DNA of 64,000 bases from Eubacterium sp. OM08-24 (GTDB taxonomy: Bacteria > Bacillota > Clostridia > Oscillospirales > Acutalibacteraceae): assembly GCF_003438075.1 (NCBI RefSeq), contig NZ_QSTA01000001.1:62001-126000 (forward strand), read 5' to 3'. This document shows, piece after piece, positions 47,206 to 56,049 of this stretch; the stretch's first letter is position 1; every line of letters starts with the position of its first letter. The position numbers and the translations under genes were made by a program. A model generated the notes under the pieces. The model ran no database searches. It saw only the letters and a list, made by a program, of their open reading frames with translations, and was not told where the DNA came from.

Positions 47206-47234
47206 ATTATAGCACAACATCTTGTTGTATGCAA
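47206..47234 (-). promoter_or_regulatory. Promoter with palindrome in the spacer
   Basis: Minus strand TTGCAT (47229-47234), 17 bases, TATAAT (47206-47211). The spacer contains ACAACA-TCT-TGTTGT (47214-47228), a perfect inverted repeat, well placed as a repressor operator. Confidence 0.65.
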
Positions 47235-47311
47235 TATCAAAATAGGAATTATTCGCACAAATAATATACTCTATTTTTGGTGAAAATTACAGTTGACAAA
47301 TATATAAAAGC

Positions 47312-47334
47312 AAAAAGGACAAAAGTTTTGCCCT
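47312..47334 (-). terminator. Terminator after the broken SnoaL-like gene
   Basis: Minus-strand AGGGCAA...TTTGTCCT hairpin (short loop, one G-T pair) followed by TTTTT. It marks the end of the unit above it. Confidence 0.6.
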
Positions 47335-47376
47335 CAAATAACAATTTTTATTATTTTAATTTCAAAGAAATTTATT

Positions 47377-47730
47377 TTAATCAAAAATTCTTGAATCTAT
47401 ATTAAAAACAAGTTTCGGCTTTTCGTTATTTTTTACCCAAGTGGATGTAATATGAAATTTACCTGCAAGGTCTTTGCTTTCTTCATTGTTGACTTCTGTT
47501 TTAATTATATAATGTACCTGAATAAAATTATTGTTCTCCGCAACAATTTCAAAATCCGTGATTTCATAATTTTTGCAGTCAAATATTTTTAAAATATCGG
47601 CATATTACTTACCCGTACAACGGTATCCGCCGCATACCATAACTGCATTTTAGTCAACAACCTCCAAAAATCCTTTGCTGTCATTAGCTTTTGCCGATTC
47701 CCACATTTTTATTTCAAAATCTTTTATCAT
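47377..47730 (-). pseudogene. SnoaL/NTF2-like protein interrupted by two in-frame TAA codons
   Basis: Read on the minus strand from ATG at 47730 (GGGGG at a proper distance), the frame is 117 codons long. It would encode MIKDFEIKMWESAKANDSKG through FHITSTWVKNNEKPKLVFNI and end in SRIFD. Two TAA codons interrupt it at codons 27 (47650-47652) and 42 (47605-47607), with no frameshift. The sequence looks like a small DUF4440/SnoaL-type fold (a helix with D and W, then IVAENNNFIQVHYII and a TSTWV strand). It appears recently lost. A terminator still follows it. Confidence 0.75.
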
Positions 47731-47852
47731 ATGCATACCCCCGATAAAATTTATAAGCATTTTATTTCACCTGATTTTGTAATTATATATCATATTTTAG
47801 CACAAAAAATTTTATTTCAAGCAAATAAGGCGATGTTTCCACCGCCTTTTAA

Positions 47853-48908
47853 TTATTCGAGTACTAATAAAACTCGGTCTATGCTGTTTCCAAAAAGTCC
47901 TGCGTAGCCGTCCTGATTATTCGTTGTCTGATCATCGTGCTGCCAATCAAAGTATTCATTGCCCGTTGCCGATACTCTGTATTTTGCCACAAGGTATTTT
48001 CCAAGTGAATTTGCGAGGCTTTGCGGTGTTGTATAGTACACCCTTATTGCATCAATTTTACTTCCGTTGCCTGCATAACCGTTTTCGTAATCGTCAATAT
48101 CATATCCGCTCACCTTTGGCAGCCATCCGCTTTTTGTGTGCGCCTGATACCACACCTTGCCAACGCTTACCCTAATGGCAATATCAGTAATCGCTCTGCC
48201 CTTAATTCCTGCATAGTCCTCAAGATTTTTCACCTCCGGCAGCCAAACTCCGTTACAGCGCACCTTGTAAAAAATATCGGGTATGTTTGCTTTTTCCTTT
48301 TCAGGCTCATCTTTTGACTTATCAAATACACTTTCGTTAAAAATTATATTCGTATCTATATTTCTGCCGTAGCCGTTGATTTTGCCTGTCGAGCTGTTCT
48401 GCCAAATGTCACAACTTAATTCATTTACAGAATTATATTGAGCAAGCCAAATACTATATTTTGATTTTAACTTATCGTAATCAAGATAGTTGTTAAACCA
48501 ATTTAAGTTTGCATACACGCCTGCCTTGTAATTGCTTCTCTTAATTGTTTCGCAGAATTTTTCCGCAATTTCCGTTAGCTTTGTTTTGCCGAGTTTGATT
48601 TGTGAGGAGTCCTCTAAATCATAATAAATCGGCATATCAATGCTTTTGTTTTTAATGCACTCAAGGCAAGCCTTTGCCTCTTTTTCAGCATCACTAACGC
48701 TGTCGGCATAGCTGTACCAATACACTCCGATTTTTAAATTTGCGTTTTTTGCATTTCTAAAATGGCTTTCAAACATATTGTCTTTCTGACTTGCCTCTCT
48801 GCCATATCCTGCCCTTATTATGACCGCTTTTATACCGTCATTTTTCATTTTGTTGAAGTCGATATTCTGCTGAAATTCCGAAATATCAACACAAGTTACT
48901 TTTGCCAT
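47853..48908 (-). CDS. GH25 lysozyme with C-terminal wall-binding repeats
   Basis: 351 residues. GH25 catalytic domain about 1-195, with DISEFQQNIDF, the active-site pair in YYDLEDSS and SIWLAQYN. The C-terminal half holds Clostridium-type repeated units (VRCNGVWLPEVKNLEDYAG and TKSGWLPKVSGYDIDDYENG), each around GxWLPxV, probably binding the wall. There is no signal peptide, as in phage endolysins that need a holin, but no phage genes are nearby. It may be released by lysis or an unseen route. Confidence 0.88.
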   Translation of the reverse strand: MAKVTCVDISEFQQNIDFNKMKNDGIKAVIIRAGYGREASQKDNMFESHFRNAKNANLKIGVYWYSYADSVSDAEKEAKACLECIKNKSIDMPIYYDLEDSSQIKLGKTKLTEIAEKFCETIKRSNYKAGVYANLNWFNNYLDYDKLKSKYSIWLAQYNSVNELSCDIWQNSSTGKINGYGRNIDTNIIFNESVFDKSKDEPEKEKANIPDIFYKVRCNGVWLPEVKNLEDYAGIKGRAITDIAIRVSVGKVWYQAHTKSGWLPKVSGYDIDDYENGYAGNGSKIDAIRVYYTTPQSLANSLGKYLVAKYRVSATGNEYFDWQHDDQTTNNQDGYAGLFGNSIDRVLLVLE

Positions 48909-49090
48909 AAAATCTTCCTTTCAAATATAATAAGCCTCGCCTTAGTATAATATTAAGAAAATATATAAAGGTTAAGGCTTTCATATACAGTTCTTATATT
49001 TGAAAAGTTGCAGAAATTAGCGCAATTTTCTTGTAAAAATTTTTTAATTATGATAATATTAGCCTAATAAAACCAATCGGAGGTATTGCA

Positions 49091-49624
49091 ATGGAATTAT
49101 CAAAGGTAATGCATACTCGCAGAAGTGTGAGAGAATACATAAATAAGCCTGTGGAGCAGGAAAAGTTAAGAGAAGTAATTTCAGCGGCTCAGCTTGCACC
49201 GTCATGGAAAAATTCTCAGGTGTCACGCTACTATGTTGTAACAGGTGAGGAAAAGCTCGCCGAGGTAAAGAACGCATTGTCGCCATATAATCAGAAGAAT
49301 ATGGCAGACGCACCTGCGCTTATCGTTACCGCAATCGTTCTTAACCGCTCGGGCTATGAAAAGGACGGCACTCCTACTAACGAGCTTGGAAACGGCTGGG
49401 GGTTTTATGACTGCGGCTTGCAGAGTATGAACCTTTTGCTCAAGGCTACCGAGCTTGGACTTTCAACCCTTGTAATGGGAATAAGAGATAACGAAAAGAT
49501 AAAGAAAATTTTAGGTATTCCCGAAACCGAGGCAGTAGTGAGCGTAATCGGTGTGGGTTACAGCAACGCCGAGCCTGCTATGCCAAAGAGAAAAGAAATT
49601 GACGATATCGCAAAGTTCTTTTAA
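49091..49624 (+). CDS. Nitroreductase-family protein
   Basis: 177 residues. FMN-dependent nitroreductase fold: MHTRRSVREYINKPV (RRSxR), AQLAPSWKNSQ and a C-terminal GVGYSNAEPAMPKRK. Family members reduce nitro groups, quinones or flavins with NAD(P)H. The substrate is unknown. A bidirectional terminator separates it from the RND pump gene. Confidence 0.9.
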   Translation: MELSKVMHTRRSVREYINKPVEQEKLREVISAAQLAPSWKNSQVSRYYVVTGEEKLAEVKNALSPYNQKNMADAPALIVTAIVLNRSGYEKDGTPTNELGNGWGFYDCGLQSMNLLLKATELGLSTLVMGIRDNEKIKKILGIPETEAVVSVIGVGYSNAEPAMPKRKEIDDIAKFF

Positions 49625-49660
49625 TTCTGAAAGTGAAAATTAAATAGTTTTATAATTATA

Positions 49661-49698
49661 AAAAATTCCTGTATAGCTTTTGCCATACAGGAATTTTT
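49661..49698. terminator. Bidirectional terminator between nitroreductase and RND genes
   Basis: AAAAATTCCTGTAT pairs with ATACAGGAATTTTT, a perfect 14-bp stem around AGCTTTTGCC. A and T runs on both sides make it work for both converging genes. Confidence 0.85.
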
Positions 49699-49708
49699 GT
49701 GTTTGAAA

Positions 49709-52700
49709 TTAAATATCTATCTCCTCAAGGTCGCTTTCGTTTACTTTGCGAAGTTCTTTTTTGCTTAAAATATCGTAAATAACAGGAACGATATAGAGCG
49801 TCATTACGGTAGCGTAAAGCAAACCGCCGATACATACTATTGCGATAGGCTGCATAATTTCTGAACCTGTACCAATGCCGAGTGCCATTGTGGAAAGTCC
49901 TAAAATTGTGGTGATAGCTGTAATGAGGATAGGACGCATTCTTGTTTTGCCTGCTTCAACAATAGCTTCTCGTCTTTCCTTGCCCTCAAGTCGCAGGTTG
50001 TTAATGTAGTCAACAAGCACAATACCGTTGTTTACAATAATACCGCAGAGCATTACAAAGCCGAGCAGCGCTACAACGCTTACATCAAAGCCTGTGATAA
50101 GCAATCCGAGGAAACCGCCCGTAAACGCAAGCGGAATTGTAAACATAATGATAAACGGTGACTTAAGGCTCTGGAATTGAGCAACCATAATAAGGTAAAT
50201 AAGAATTACGCCTAAAAGCATCATGAGGAGCATCTGTTTTACAGCCTCCATTGTGCTTTCGTTTGAGCCTGAGTATTCAATACTGCATCCGTCAGGCAGC
50301 TTGTAATCATCAAATAGAGCCTTTGCCTTGTTAGATACATCGGTGTTTGTGTACCCTTCTTTAAGAGTGCCGCTGATTGTAAGGTATCTTTTTTGGTCAC
50401 TTCTTGTGATTGAATTCATTGACTCGGAATCTGAAATATCAGCCACCTCCGAGAGCTTTGTGGTCTTTTCGTTACCCTCTTTGTCAGTGTAGGTGAGCTT
50501 AATATCCTTTATATTCGCCTTTGTAACATCATTGTTTTCATCTTTTATAACAACCACATCAAGTTTTTTTCCGTCGTTTGTAAGAGTTGAAGATGCAGTC
50601 GATTCTGAAGTGATTGCGGCGGCAATCTGCTGATAAACCTGTGCGACCGTAAGCGATTTTTTAGCCGCCTTTGTTTTGTCAACCGTTACCTTTATTTCAC
50701 CCGAAGTAGCGCCTATACCGCTGTCGGTTTCGTCAATGCCGTCAACTGTTGCGAGTTTTTCAGCCATATCTTTAGCGGTTGTTTGCAGTGTTTTGAGGTC
50801 ATCGCCGTAGAGCTTGATAGACACTCCGTCACTGCCGAGCAATGTTGACATTGAGCTTGAAGACGAACTTCCGCTTACCATAACATCTCCACCGATATGT
50901 TCAAGTGCGGTTTCAATTTCTTTGCTGATTTTTTCGCTGTTTTTAACCTTGTCGTCTTTAAATACGGCATAAGCCATAACCGAGCCTTTGTCAGAATCCG
51001 ATGAAGATACTGAGCCTGTAAGTCCCATAAGGCTTGTGGTTGAGCCTGTCATAACGCCGACCGTTTCAAAGTCATCGTATTTTAAAAGCGTGTCAAGCAG
51101 GTTTTGTGCGGCATCAATGGTATCGTCCATAGTAGCCGAATCATCAAGCTTAACCGTTACCGAAAGCTCTGTGCTTGCCATAGCAGGCATAAAGCTGAAT
51201 CCTCTTGCCAATGCGCCGAACATACTGCCAAACAAAAGTACAACAGCCGCAATAAGCGCAATAGCTCTGTGCTTTAATACAAAGCGGATGGATTTTTCGT
51301 AACCGCCGAGCATTTTATCAAACAAGCCATGCTTTACAGGCTTAACCTTTTTGAGCATACGCTGTCCGAGTGCAGGCACAAGGGTAAGCGCAACTATAAG
51401 GCTTGCGAGCAGGGAATAGGTGATAGTAAGCGCCATATCCATAAATATCTGACGGGTAAGTCCCTCAATAAATACGATAGGGAAGAACACGCATATTGTG
51501 GTGAGTGTAGAAGATGCGATTGCACCGGCTACCTGCTTAGCGCCGTTGAGCGCCGCTTTAATTGGCGGTACGCCGAGGTTGCGCAGTCGGTAAATATTTT
51601 CGATAACTACAACCGAGTTATCAACAAGCATACCAACGCCTATTGCAAGTCCCGACAGTGAAATCATATTGAGCGTAACACCGCTGAAATACATTAGCAC
51701 AAGCGCAAAAACAACACTTATAGGAATTGAGAACGCTACAATAATTGTCGGCTTAATATCTCTTAAGAAAAGATAGAGAATTATAATTGCAAGCACCGCA
51801 CCCATAAGAAGATTTTGTAGTACGCTGTTAATTATAATATGTATGTAGTCGCCCTGATCCATAAGAGTGGTGAAGTGCAAGCCTTTGTTTTCCTGCATAA
51901 GTGAATCGAGCTTTTTGGCTATGTTGTCGGAAACAGTAGCCGTAGCCACATCACTTTGCTTTGAAAAGCTGAATACCACGCCTGAGTTGCCGTTGATTTT
52001 TGTAAAGACTTCGTCCGAATCATCGGCAACAAATACATCGGCAACATCACTCAGCTTTACAACTCCAATGCCGTCTATGCCTGTGTCAAAAAGTGAAAGC
52101 GACTGCATTTCCTTGTCGCCGTCAATTTTATCACCCACACGCACAAGGTATTTAATGTTTTCATCATCGGTTACATAGCCTGCCGGCATAGAGAAGTTCT
52201 GCGCCGTAAGTATGTTTGAAACATTGCTGATTGTAACAGTGTTTGTCATATCGGCGGCTTTCTTAGCCTTATCCTTTTGGTCTGAAAGCTCGTCACTCGC
52301 TGTCTTTAATTCTTCCTGTGCGGAATTGAGCTGAGTTAAAGCGGAGTTTACCTCGCTCTGCTTTGTATTAAGTGTTGAAAGTCCTCCCGATAACTGATAA
52401 GCCGCAAGCGACTGCTGTTTTTCAACCTCGGAGAGCGCCTGATTTACCGTAACCGTATTATCGTCAAGTCCCTTTACAGCGGCTGCAATCTGAGCAATGC
52501 CGCCGTCTATCTGAGAGATTTTGTCGGCTATATCCTTAATTGTATCGTCAAGTTTTTCCTCTGTGGTGTCGAGTCCCTTTAGTGTTTCAATGGTCTGTGT
52601 AATAGCCTTGTCAACATTTTCAAGGGCGGCTTTTGCATTGTTAAGTCTTTGCTCAAGCTCCTCCTTAGGAAAACCGTACTTTTCAAGCTCCTCATCTATC

Positions 52701-53755
52701 TTAGCAAGGATTGCCCTCACCTGCGCAAGCTGTTCATCTGTAAGCTCGGGCTTTGCCAGCTTTTCAAGTGCGTCCTTGTACTCGTTGTAGATTTTTTCAA
52801 AGGACTCCACCTGCTGAGAGAGCTGTTCCTTTTCATCGTGCAAACCGTTTAGCTTTTCTTTAATCTGTGTTAAGGTCTGATACGCAATCGTGAGCGTTTG
52901 CTTTGTGGTCGTGAGCGACTGCTGTTGGTCGAGCAGCTGCATTTTTGCATTGAGAATTTCAGTGTATCCGCTCTGCGCCTGACCCTGTGCTGTGGCAAGC
53001 TGTTTTGCAACCTCCGCCTGCTGAGCGTTCAGGTCATTTATAGACTGCTCAATAGTATCACTGCCTTGCTCGGCTTTAGAAATATTATCCTGCAATTCTT
53101 TTTTTGCATCGGAAATTTTCTTTTCCGCATCGCCGAATTTGTCGTTTAACGCATCGTTGATTTTCTTGTTGAGTGCGTCAATTTTTTCTTGAGAAATAAT
53201 TACATTTTCCTTTTGTGTAACTATACCTTTTGTAGAAACCGAGGCTACGCCGTCAATTCCCTCAAGCTGATTTTTGAGTTCGTTGTTTACATAGTCGGAA
53301 ATCTGAATTGTGTCATAGCCGTCATAATCAACCGCAACCATTGCAACAGGCATCATATTAGGGTTAATTTTCATAAGGTACGGACTGCCCACACCGTCAG
53401 GCCAAGCGTCCTTTATGGTGTCGAGATTACCTCTTAAATCCACCGTTGCCGTATCCATATCTGTGCCGTCATTAAACTCAATGGTAAGCATTGAGTAGTT
53501 GTCGGACGAGGTTGAGGTTATGGTTTTAACGCCGTCAATGGTAGACAAAGACTGCTCAAGCGGTTTTGTTACAACCGATTCAACGGTTTCGGGCGTCTGT
53601 CCGGGGTAGGTTGTGATGATAATTGCGTACGGAAAATCCATATTAGGCAGCAGGTCGGGCGTCATTTTCAGGACTGAAACTATGCCCAACACTATTACTA
53701 CGATTACTGCTACAAAAATTGTCATCGGCTTTTTAACACTTAGTTTTGGTAGCAT
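49709..53755 (-). CDS. RND-family efflux pump with coiled-coil insertion
   Basis: 1348 residues, well above the usual 1020-1060. The RND fold is clear: an N-terminal helix MTIFVAVIVVIVLG, a helix cluster (NLLMGAVLAIIILYLFL, SLSGLAIGVGMLVDNSVVVI), a second porter domain and a second six-helix bundle ending at IAIVCIGGLLYATVMTLYIV. Between about residues 190 and 525 lies a glutamine/lysine/glutamate-rich coiled coil (DALNKKINDALNDKFGDAEK, LNTKQSEVNSALTQL and more) inserted where the family's docking subdomain lies. RND pumps use proton flow to expel drugs or lipids. The TetR gene 51 bases upstream is its probable regulator. Confidence 0.88.
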   Translation of the reverse strand: MLPKLSVKKPMTIFVAVIVVIVLGIVSVLKMTPDLLPNMDFPYAIIITTYPGQTPETVESVVTKPLEQSLSTIDGVKTITSTSSDNYSMLTIEFNDGTDMDTATVDLRGNLDTIKDAWPDGVGSPYLMKINPNMMPVAMVAVDYDGYDTIQISDYVNNELKNQLEGIDGVASVSTKGIVTQKENVIISQEKIDALNKKINDALNDKFGDAEKKISDAKKELQDNISKAEQGSDTIEQSINDLNAQQAEVAKQLATAQGQAQSGYTEILNAKMQLLDQQQSLTTTKQTLTIAYQTLTQIKEKLNGLHDEKEQLSQQVESFEKIYNEYKDALEKLAKPELTDEQLAQVRAILAKIDEELEKYGFPKEELEQRLNNAKAALENVDKAITQTIETLKGLDTTEEKLDDTIKDIADKISQIDGGIAQIAAAVKGLDDNTVTVNQALSEVEKQQSLAAYQLSGGLSTLNTKQSEVNSALTQLNSAQEELKTASDELSDQKDKAKKAADMTNTVTISNVSNILTAQNFSMPAGYVTDDENIKYLVRVGDKIDGDKEMQSLSLFDTGIDGIGVVKLSDVADVFVADDSDEVFTKINGNSGVVFSFSKQSDVATATVSDNIAKKLDSLMQENKGLHFTTLMDQGDYIHIIINSVLQNLLMGAVLAIIILYLFLRDIKPTIIVAFSIPISVVFALVLMYFSGVTLNMISLSGLAIGVGMLVDNSVVVIENIYRLRNLGVPPIKAALNGAKQVAGAIASSTLTTICVFFPIVFIEGLTRQIFMDMALTITYSLLASLIVALTLVPALGQRMLKKVKPVKHGLFDKMLGGYEKSIRFVLKHRAIALIAAVVLLFGSMFGALARGFSFMPAMASTELSVTVKLDDSATMDDTIDAAQNLLDTLLKYDDFETVGVMTGSTTSLMGLTGSVSSSDSDKGSVMAYAVFKDDKVKNSEKISKEIETALEHIGGDVMVSGSSSSSSMSTLLGSDGVSIKLYGDDLKTLQTTAKDMAEKLATVDGIDETDSGIGATSGEIKVTVDKTKAAKKSLTVAQVYQQIAAAITSESTASSTLTNDGKKLDVVVIKDENNDVTKANIKDIKLTYTDKEGNEKTTKLSEVADISDSESMNSITRSDQKRYLTISGTLKEGYTNTDVSNKAKALFDDYKLPDGCSIEYSGSNESTMEAVKQMLLMMLLGVILIYLIMVAQFQSLKSPFIIMFTIPLAFTGGFLGLLITGFDVSVVALLGFVMLCGIIVNNGIVLVDYINNLRLEGKERREAIVEAGKTRMRPILITAITTILGLSTMALGIGTGSEIMQPIAIVCIGGLLYATVMTLYIVPVIYDILSKKELRKVNESDLEEIDI

Positions 53756-53806
53756 ATTAGACCTCTTTCTTGATTATTCCCATAAAATTACAGATAAAAA
53801 TACCTT

Positions 53807-54418
53807 TTACTTTACAGCTCCTTGCTTTATTATATCAATCTTCTTTATAAGTCGAAAGCGCACCTCTTCACGATCACTGCCTGCAACAAAAACATCAAAA
53901 ATTGCGTTTTTCAGCACCTGAGTGAGAATTTCTATAAGACACTTTACGCTGTCGTTGTCCTGAAATTTCAGGTTTTGTCTGTCAACCATAGTGTAAATCT
54001 CGTTGTTGGTGAGTGCCATATTAAAGCGGTTTTTCAGATATTCGCTCACAAGGTCATCGTTTGCCTTAAAGCTGTCTACAATGTTTCGCATAATTTTCAT
54101 TGTTTGCTTTTGAGAGCTGTAATTGCCAAAATAGTCAAACATTTTTATATACATAGCAAACAAATCTCCGCAAGACAGCTTTAGAATTTCCTTTGCCTTG
54201 CTGCTTGATTGGTCAAACATTGTTTTGGTTATAATTTCAATCAGATCTACCTTGTCATCAAAATACTGATAAAAACTGCCCCTTGAAATTTCAGCGGTTT
54301 TAATAATCCTGTTTATAGAAACCTTTTCGTTCGGGCGCTCCATAAATTCCTTTATAATTGCATCGGTGATGCGCTTTCTTTTTTCGTAGGGAAGATTGTA
54401 AAATGTTTTTTTAATCAT
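53807..54418 (-). CDS. TetR/AcrR-family regulator
   Basis: 203 residues. HTH at about residues 15-60: KRKRITDAIIKEFME...VSINRIIKTAEISRGSFYQYFD. The C-terminal ligand domain is variable. It is upstream of and co-directional with the RND pump, so it probably represses the pair. Confidence 0.9.
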   Translation of the reverse strand: MIKKTFYNLPYEKRKRITDAIIKEFMERPNEKVSINRIIKTAEISRGSFYQYFDDKVDLIEIITKTMFDQSSSKAKEILKLSCGDLFAMYIKMFDYFGNYSSQKQTMKIMRNIVDSFKANDDLVSEYLKNRFNMALTNNEIYTMVDRQNLKFQDNDSVKCLIEILTQVLKNAIFDVFVAGSDREEVRFRLIKKIDIIKQGAVK

Positions 54419-54460
54419 AACTTTATTACCTCCATATGTGACAGGTTATCATACACCCAT

Positions 54461-54512
54461 ATTTTAGCATTACAACTAACCTTAGTCAATAGAGGTAACA
54501 TAAATGTTATGT
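54461..54512 (-). promoter_or_regulatory. Promoter and operator-like palindrome for tetR-RND
   Basis: Minus strand TTGACT (54484-54489), 17 bases, TAAAAT (54461-54466). Just upstream, ACATAA-ATG-TTATGT (54498-54512) is a perfect inverted repeat, a plausible TetR site. Confidence 0.55.
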
Positions 54513-54531
54513 GAAAGTTTTGTGTATTTTT

Positions 54532-55008
54532 TTATTTTATAATATCGGCGCATTTTCCGCCCGTAAATTCAATCAGAGTTTTGGGTTCAAGGTCAATTTG
54601 GTAGCCGATTTTGCCTGCGCTGACTATGATATTCGGGTTTTCAAGACAGCTTTCGTGAAAAACGGTGGTGTACTGTTTTTTCATTCCGATTGGCGAACAG
54701 CCGCCACGAATATATCCCGTAATCTTTAAAATATCCTTAACATGTATCATTTCAACCGACTTTTCGCCAACCGACTTTGCCGCCTTTTTCAAATCCAATT
54801 CCTCGGCAACAGGCACTACAAATACAAAGTATCCGCCGTTCACTCCTTTGGTAACAAGTGTTTTAAATACACATTCGGGATTTTGACCGAGCAGTTTTGC
54901 CACGCTCACGCCGTCAACTGCCTCTTTGCCGTGTGGATATTCGTGCGCTGTATAATTTATTTTTGCTTTTTCAAGAATACGCATTACATTGGTTTTAAAC
55001 TCTGCCAT
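54532..55008 (-). CDS. ybaK: YbaK/EbsC Cys-tRNA(Pro) deacylase
   Basis: 158 residues. YbaK fold with CVFKTLVTKG (substrate-binding lysine) and a glycine-rich GYIRGGCSPIGMKK segment. It hydrolyses cysteine mischarged on tRNA-Pro. It is just upstream of the tetR promoter. Confidence 0.93.
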   Translation of the reverse strand: MAEFKTNVMRILEKAKINYTAHEYPHGKEAVDGVSVAKLLGQNPECVFKTLVTKGVNGGYFVFVVPVAEELDLKKAAKSVGEKSVEMIHVKDILKITGYIRGGCSPIGMKKQYTTVFHESCLENPNIIVSAGKIGYQIDLEPKTLIEFTGGKCADIIK

Positions 55009-55156
55009 AACAGCCTCCTATAAAATACCTTAATTATGTTTATATTCATACACTTATAATTTTATTTTGCATTTGTGAGTATGTCAAGCATAAGCGGTAA
55101 TATGATATAAAAACTGTATATTTGCTCAAAAAATATCAAATGTTATAATAAATATA

Positions 55157-55185
55157 TTGACTTAATAATTACTTTAAAGTACAAT
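55157..55185 (+). promoter_or_regulatory. Promoter of blaI-like gene with overlapping operator
   Basis: TTGACT (55157-55162), 17 bases, TACAAT (55180-55185). The -10 box starts the palindrome TACA-ATATA-TGTA (55180-55192), a good match to BlaI/MecI/CopY half-sites. The rest of the 315-base gap from ybaK to here is AT-rich with no gene or RNA that I can support. Confidence 0.65.
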
Positions 55186-55323
55186 ATATGTAAAATTTAA
55201 TTGTATATTTTTCGTTTTTTCGCATTAAATGGGTATTATTAATTAAAAAATCGCCAAAGCACAAGGCTCTGGCTTAACTAAATTTGCGGTATATATAAAG
55301 AAATTACGGAAGGATGATTAACA

Positions 55324-55731
55324 ATGCTGACAAAAAGCGAAGAAGAGATTATGAGTTTATTGTGGGAAGTGGGCGAGCCGCTTGCAAGCTCCGAGATTGT
55401 GAGCAAATCGGTAGACAGAACATGGCGCAAAAGCTACATAAACCTGCTGATAAATTCTCTGTTGAGCAAGAATATGATTAAGGTTGTCGGGGTAAAGCAG
55501 ATGACCAAAAATTATGCCCGTACCTTTGAGCCTACAATGACAAAGTACGCTTATTCTGTAAAGCGTATTTTTTCTCAGAGCGGCTTTAATGAGGAGAACA
55601 TTCCCGACCTTTTTGCCGAGATAATCGCAAATACAGAGAACCCCGAAATCCTCGACAAAATGCAAAGTCAGCTTGACGAGCGCAAGCAGGAGCTTTTATC
55701 CGGAAATAACAGTCAGAGTTACAGCGCATAA
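55324..55731 (+). CDS. BlaI/MecI/CopY-family repressor
   Basis: 135 residues. Winged helix at about 1-75 (LTKSEEEIMSLLWEVGEPLASSEIV) and a C-terminal dimerisation helix. These repressors control beta-lactam or copper response, and no blaR/mecR sensor or target gene is adjacent. GGAAGGATG is before the start. Confidence 0.85.
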   Translation: MLTKSEEEIMSLLWEVGEPLASSEIVSKSVDRTWRKSYINLLINSLLSKNMIKVVGVKQMTKNYARTFEPTMTKYAYSVKRIFSQSGFNEENIPDLFAEIIANTENPEILDKMQSQLDERKQELLSGNNSQSYSA

Positions 55732-55788
55732 GAGCATAAGTAAAATTGCTAAATAATGCTAAATAAAAATTAAAGTAACGCAAAAAAT

Positions 55789-55818
55789 AAAAGTCACCTT
55801 TGGGTGGCTTTTATTTTA
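55789..55818 (+). terminator. Intrinsic terminator after the BlaI-type gene
   Basis: AAAAGTCACC / GGTGGCTTTT form a 10-bp stem around TTTG, followed by ATTTTAT. Confidence 0.8.
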
Positions 55819-55828
55819 TACCCGATAA

Positions 55829-56047
55829 GGTATAAAATACTATATTAATTATAAAATTGCCGTATTTGTAAAAGAGAACAGAAAAAAGTTAGGACTGACT
55901 CAAGAGGAATTTGCCGTTCGCTCGGGATTGGGATTAAGATTTATACGAGAGCTTGAGCAGGGCAAAGAAACCGTAAGAATGGATAAGGTGAATGTCGCCT
56001 TGTCTATGTTTGATATGGAGGCTGTCCCGGGGAGAAGGGGTGAGTGA
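55829..56047 (+). pseudogene. HipB/y4mF-like antitoxin remnant
   Basis: A continuous frame gives VKENRKKLGLTQEEFAVRSG, GLRFIRELEQGKETVRMDKV and ALSMFDMEAV, which is the y4mF-type HipB helix-turn-helix. No ATG, GTG or TTG lies before it after the stop at 55826. A start would need to be a rare ATT (55844 or 55856), so the gene has probably lost its beginning. Confidence 0.7.
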
Positions 56048-56049
56048 TT

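Noticed and set aside
47605..47652. Genome-wide TAA recoding
   Set aside because: Many genes in the window end properly at TAA, so recoding as a rule is not supported.
47853..48908. Prophage remnant around the GH25 gene
   Set aside because: No integrase, holin, portal, capsid or attachment-site repeat is seen on either side.
51329..51661. 110-codon frame opposite the RND gene
   Set aside because: Antisense to a continuous, motif-supported pump gene.
55009..55156. RNA gene in the AT-rich gap before the BlaI-type gene
   Set aside because: No cloverleaf, strong hairpin or terminator could be found. Only the promoter and palindrome further on are supported.
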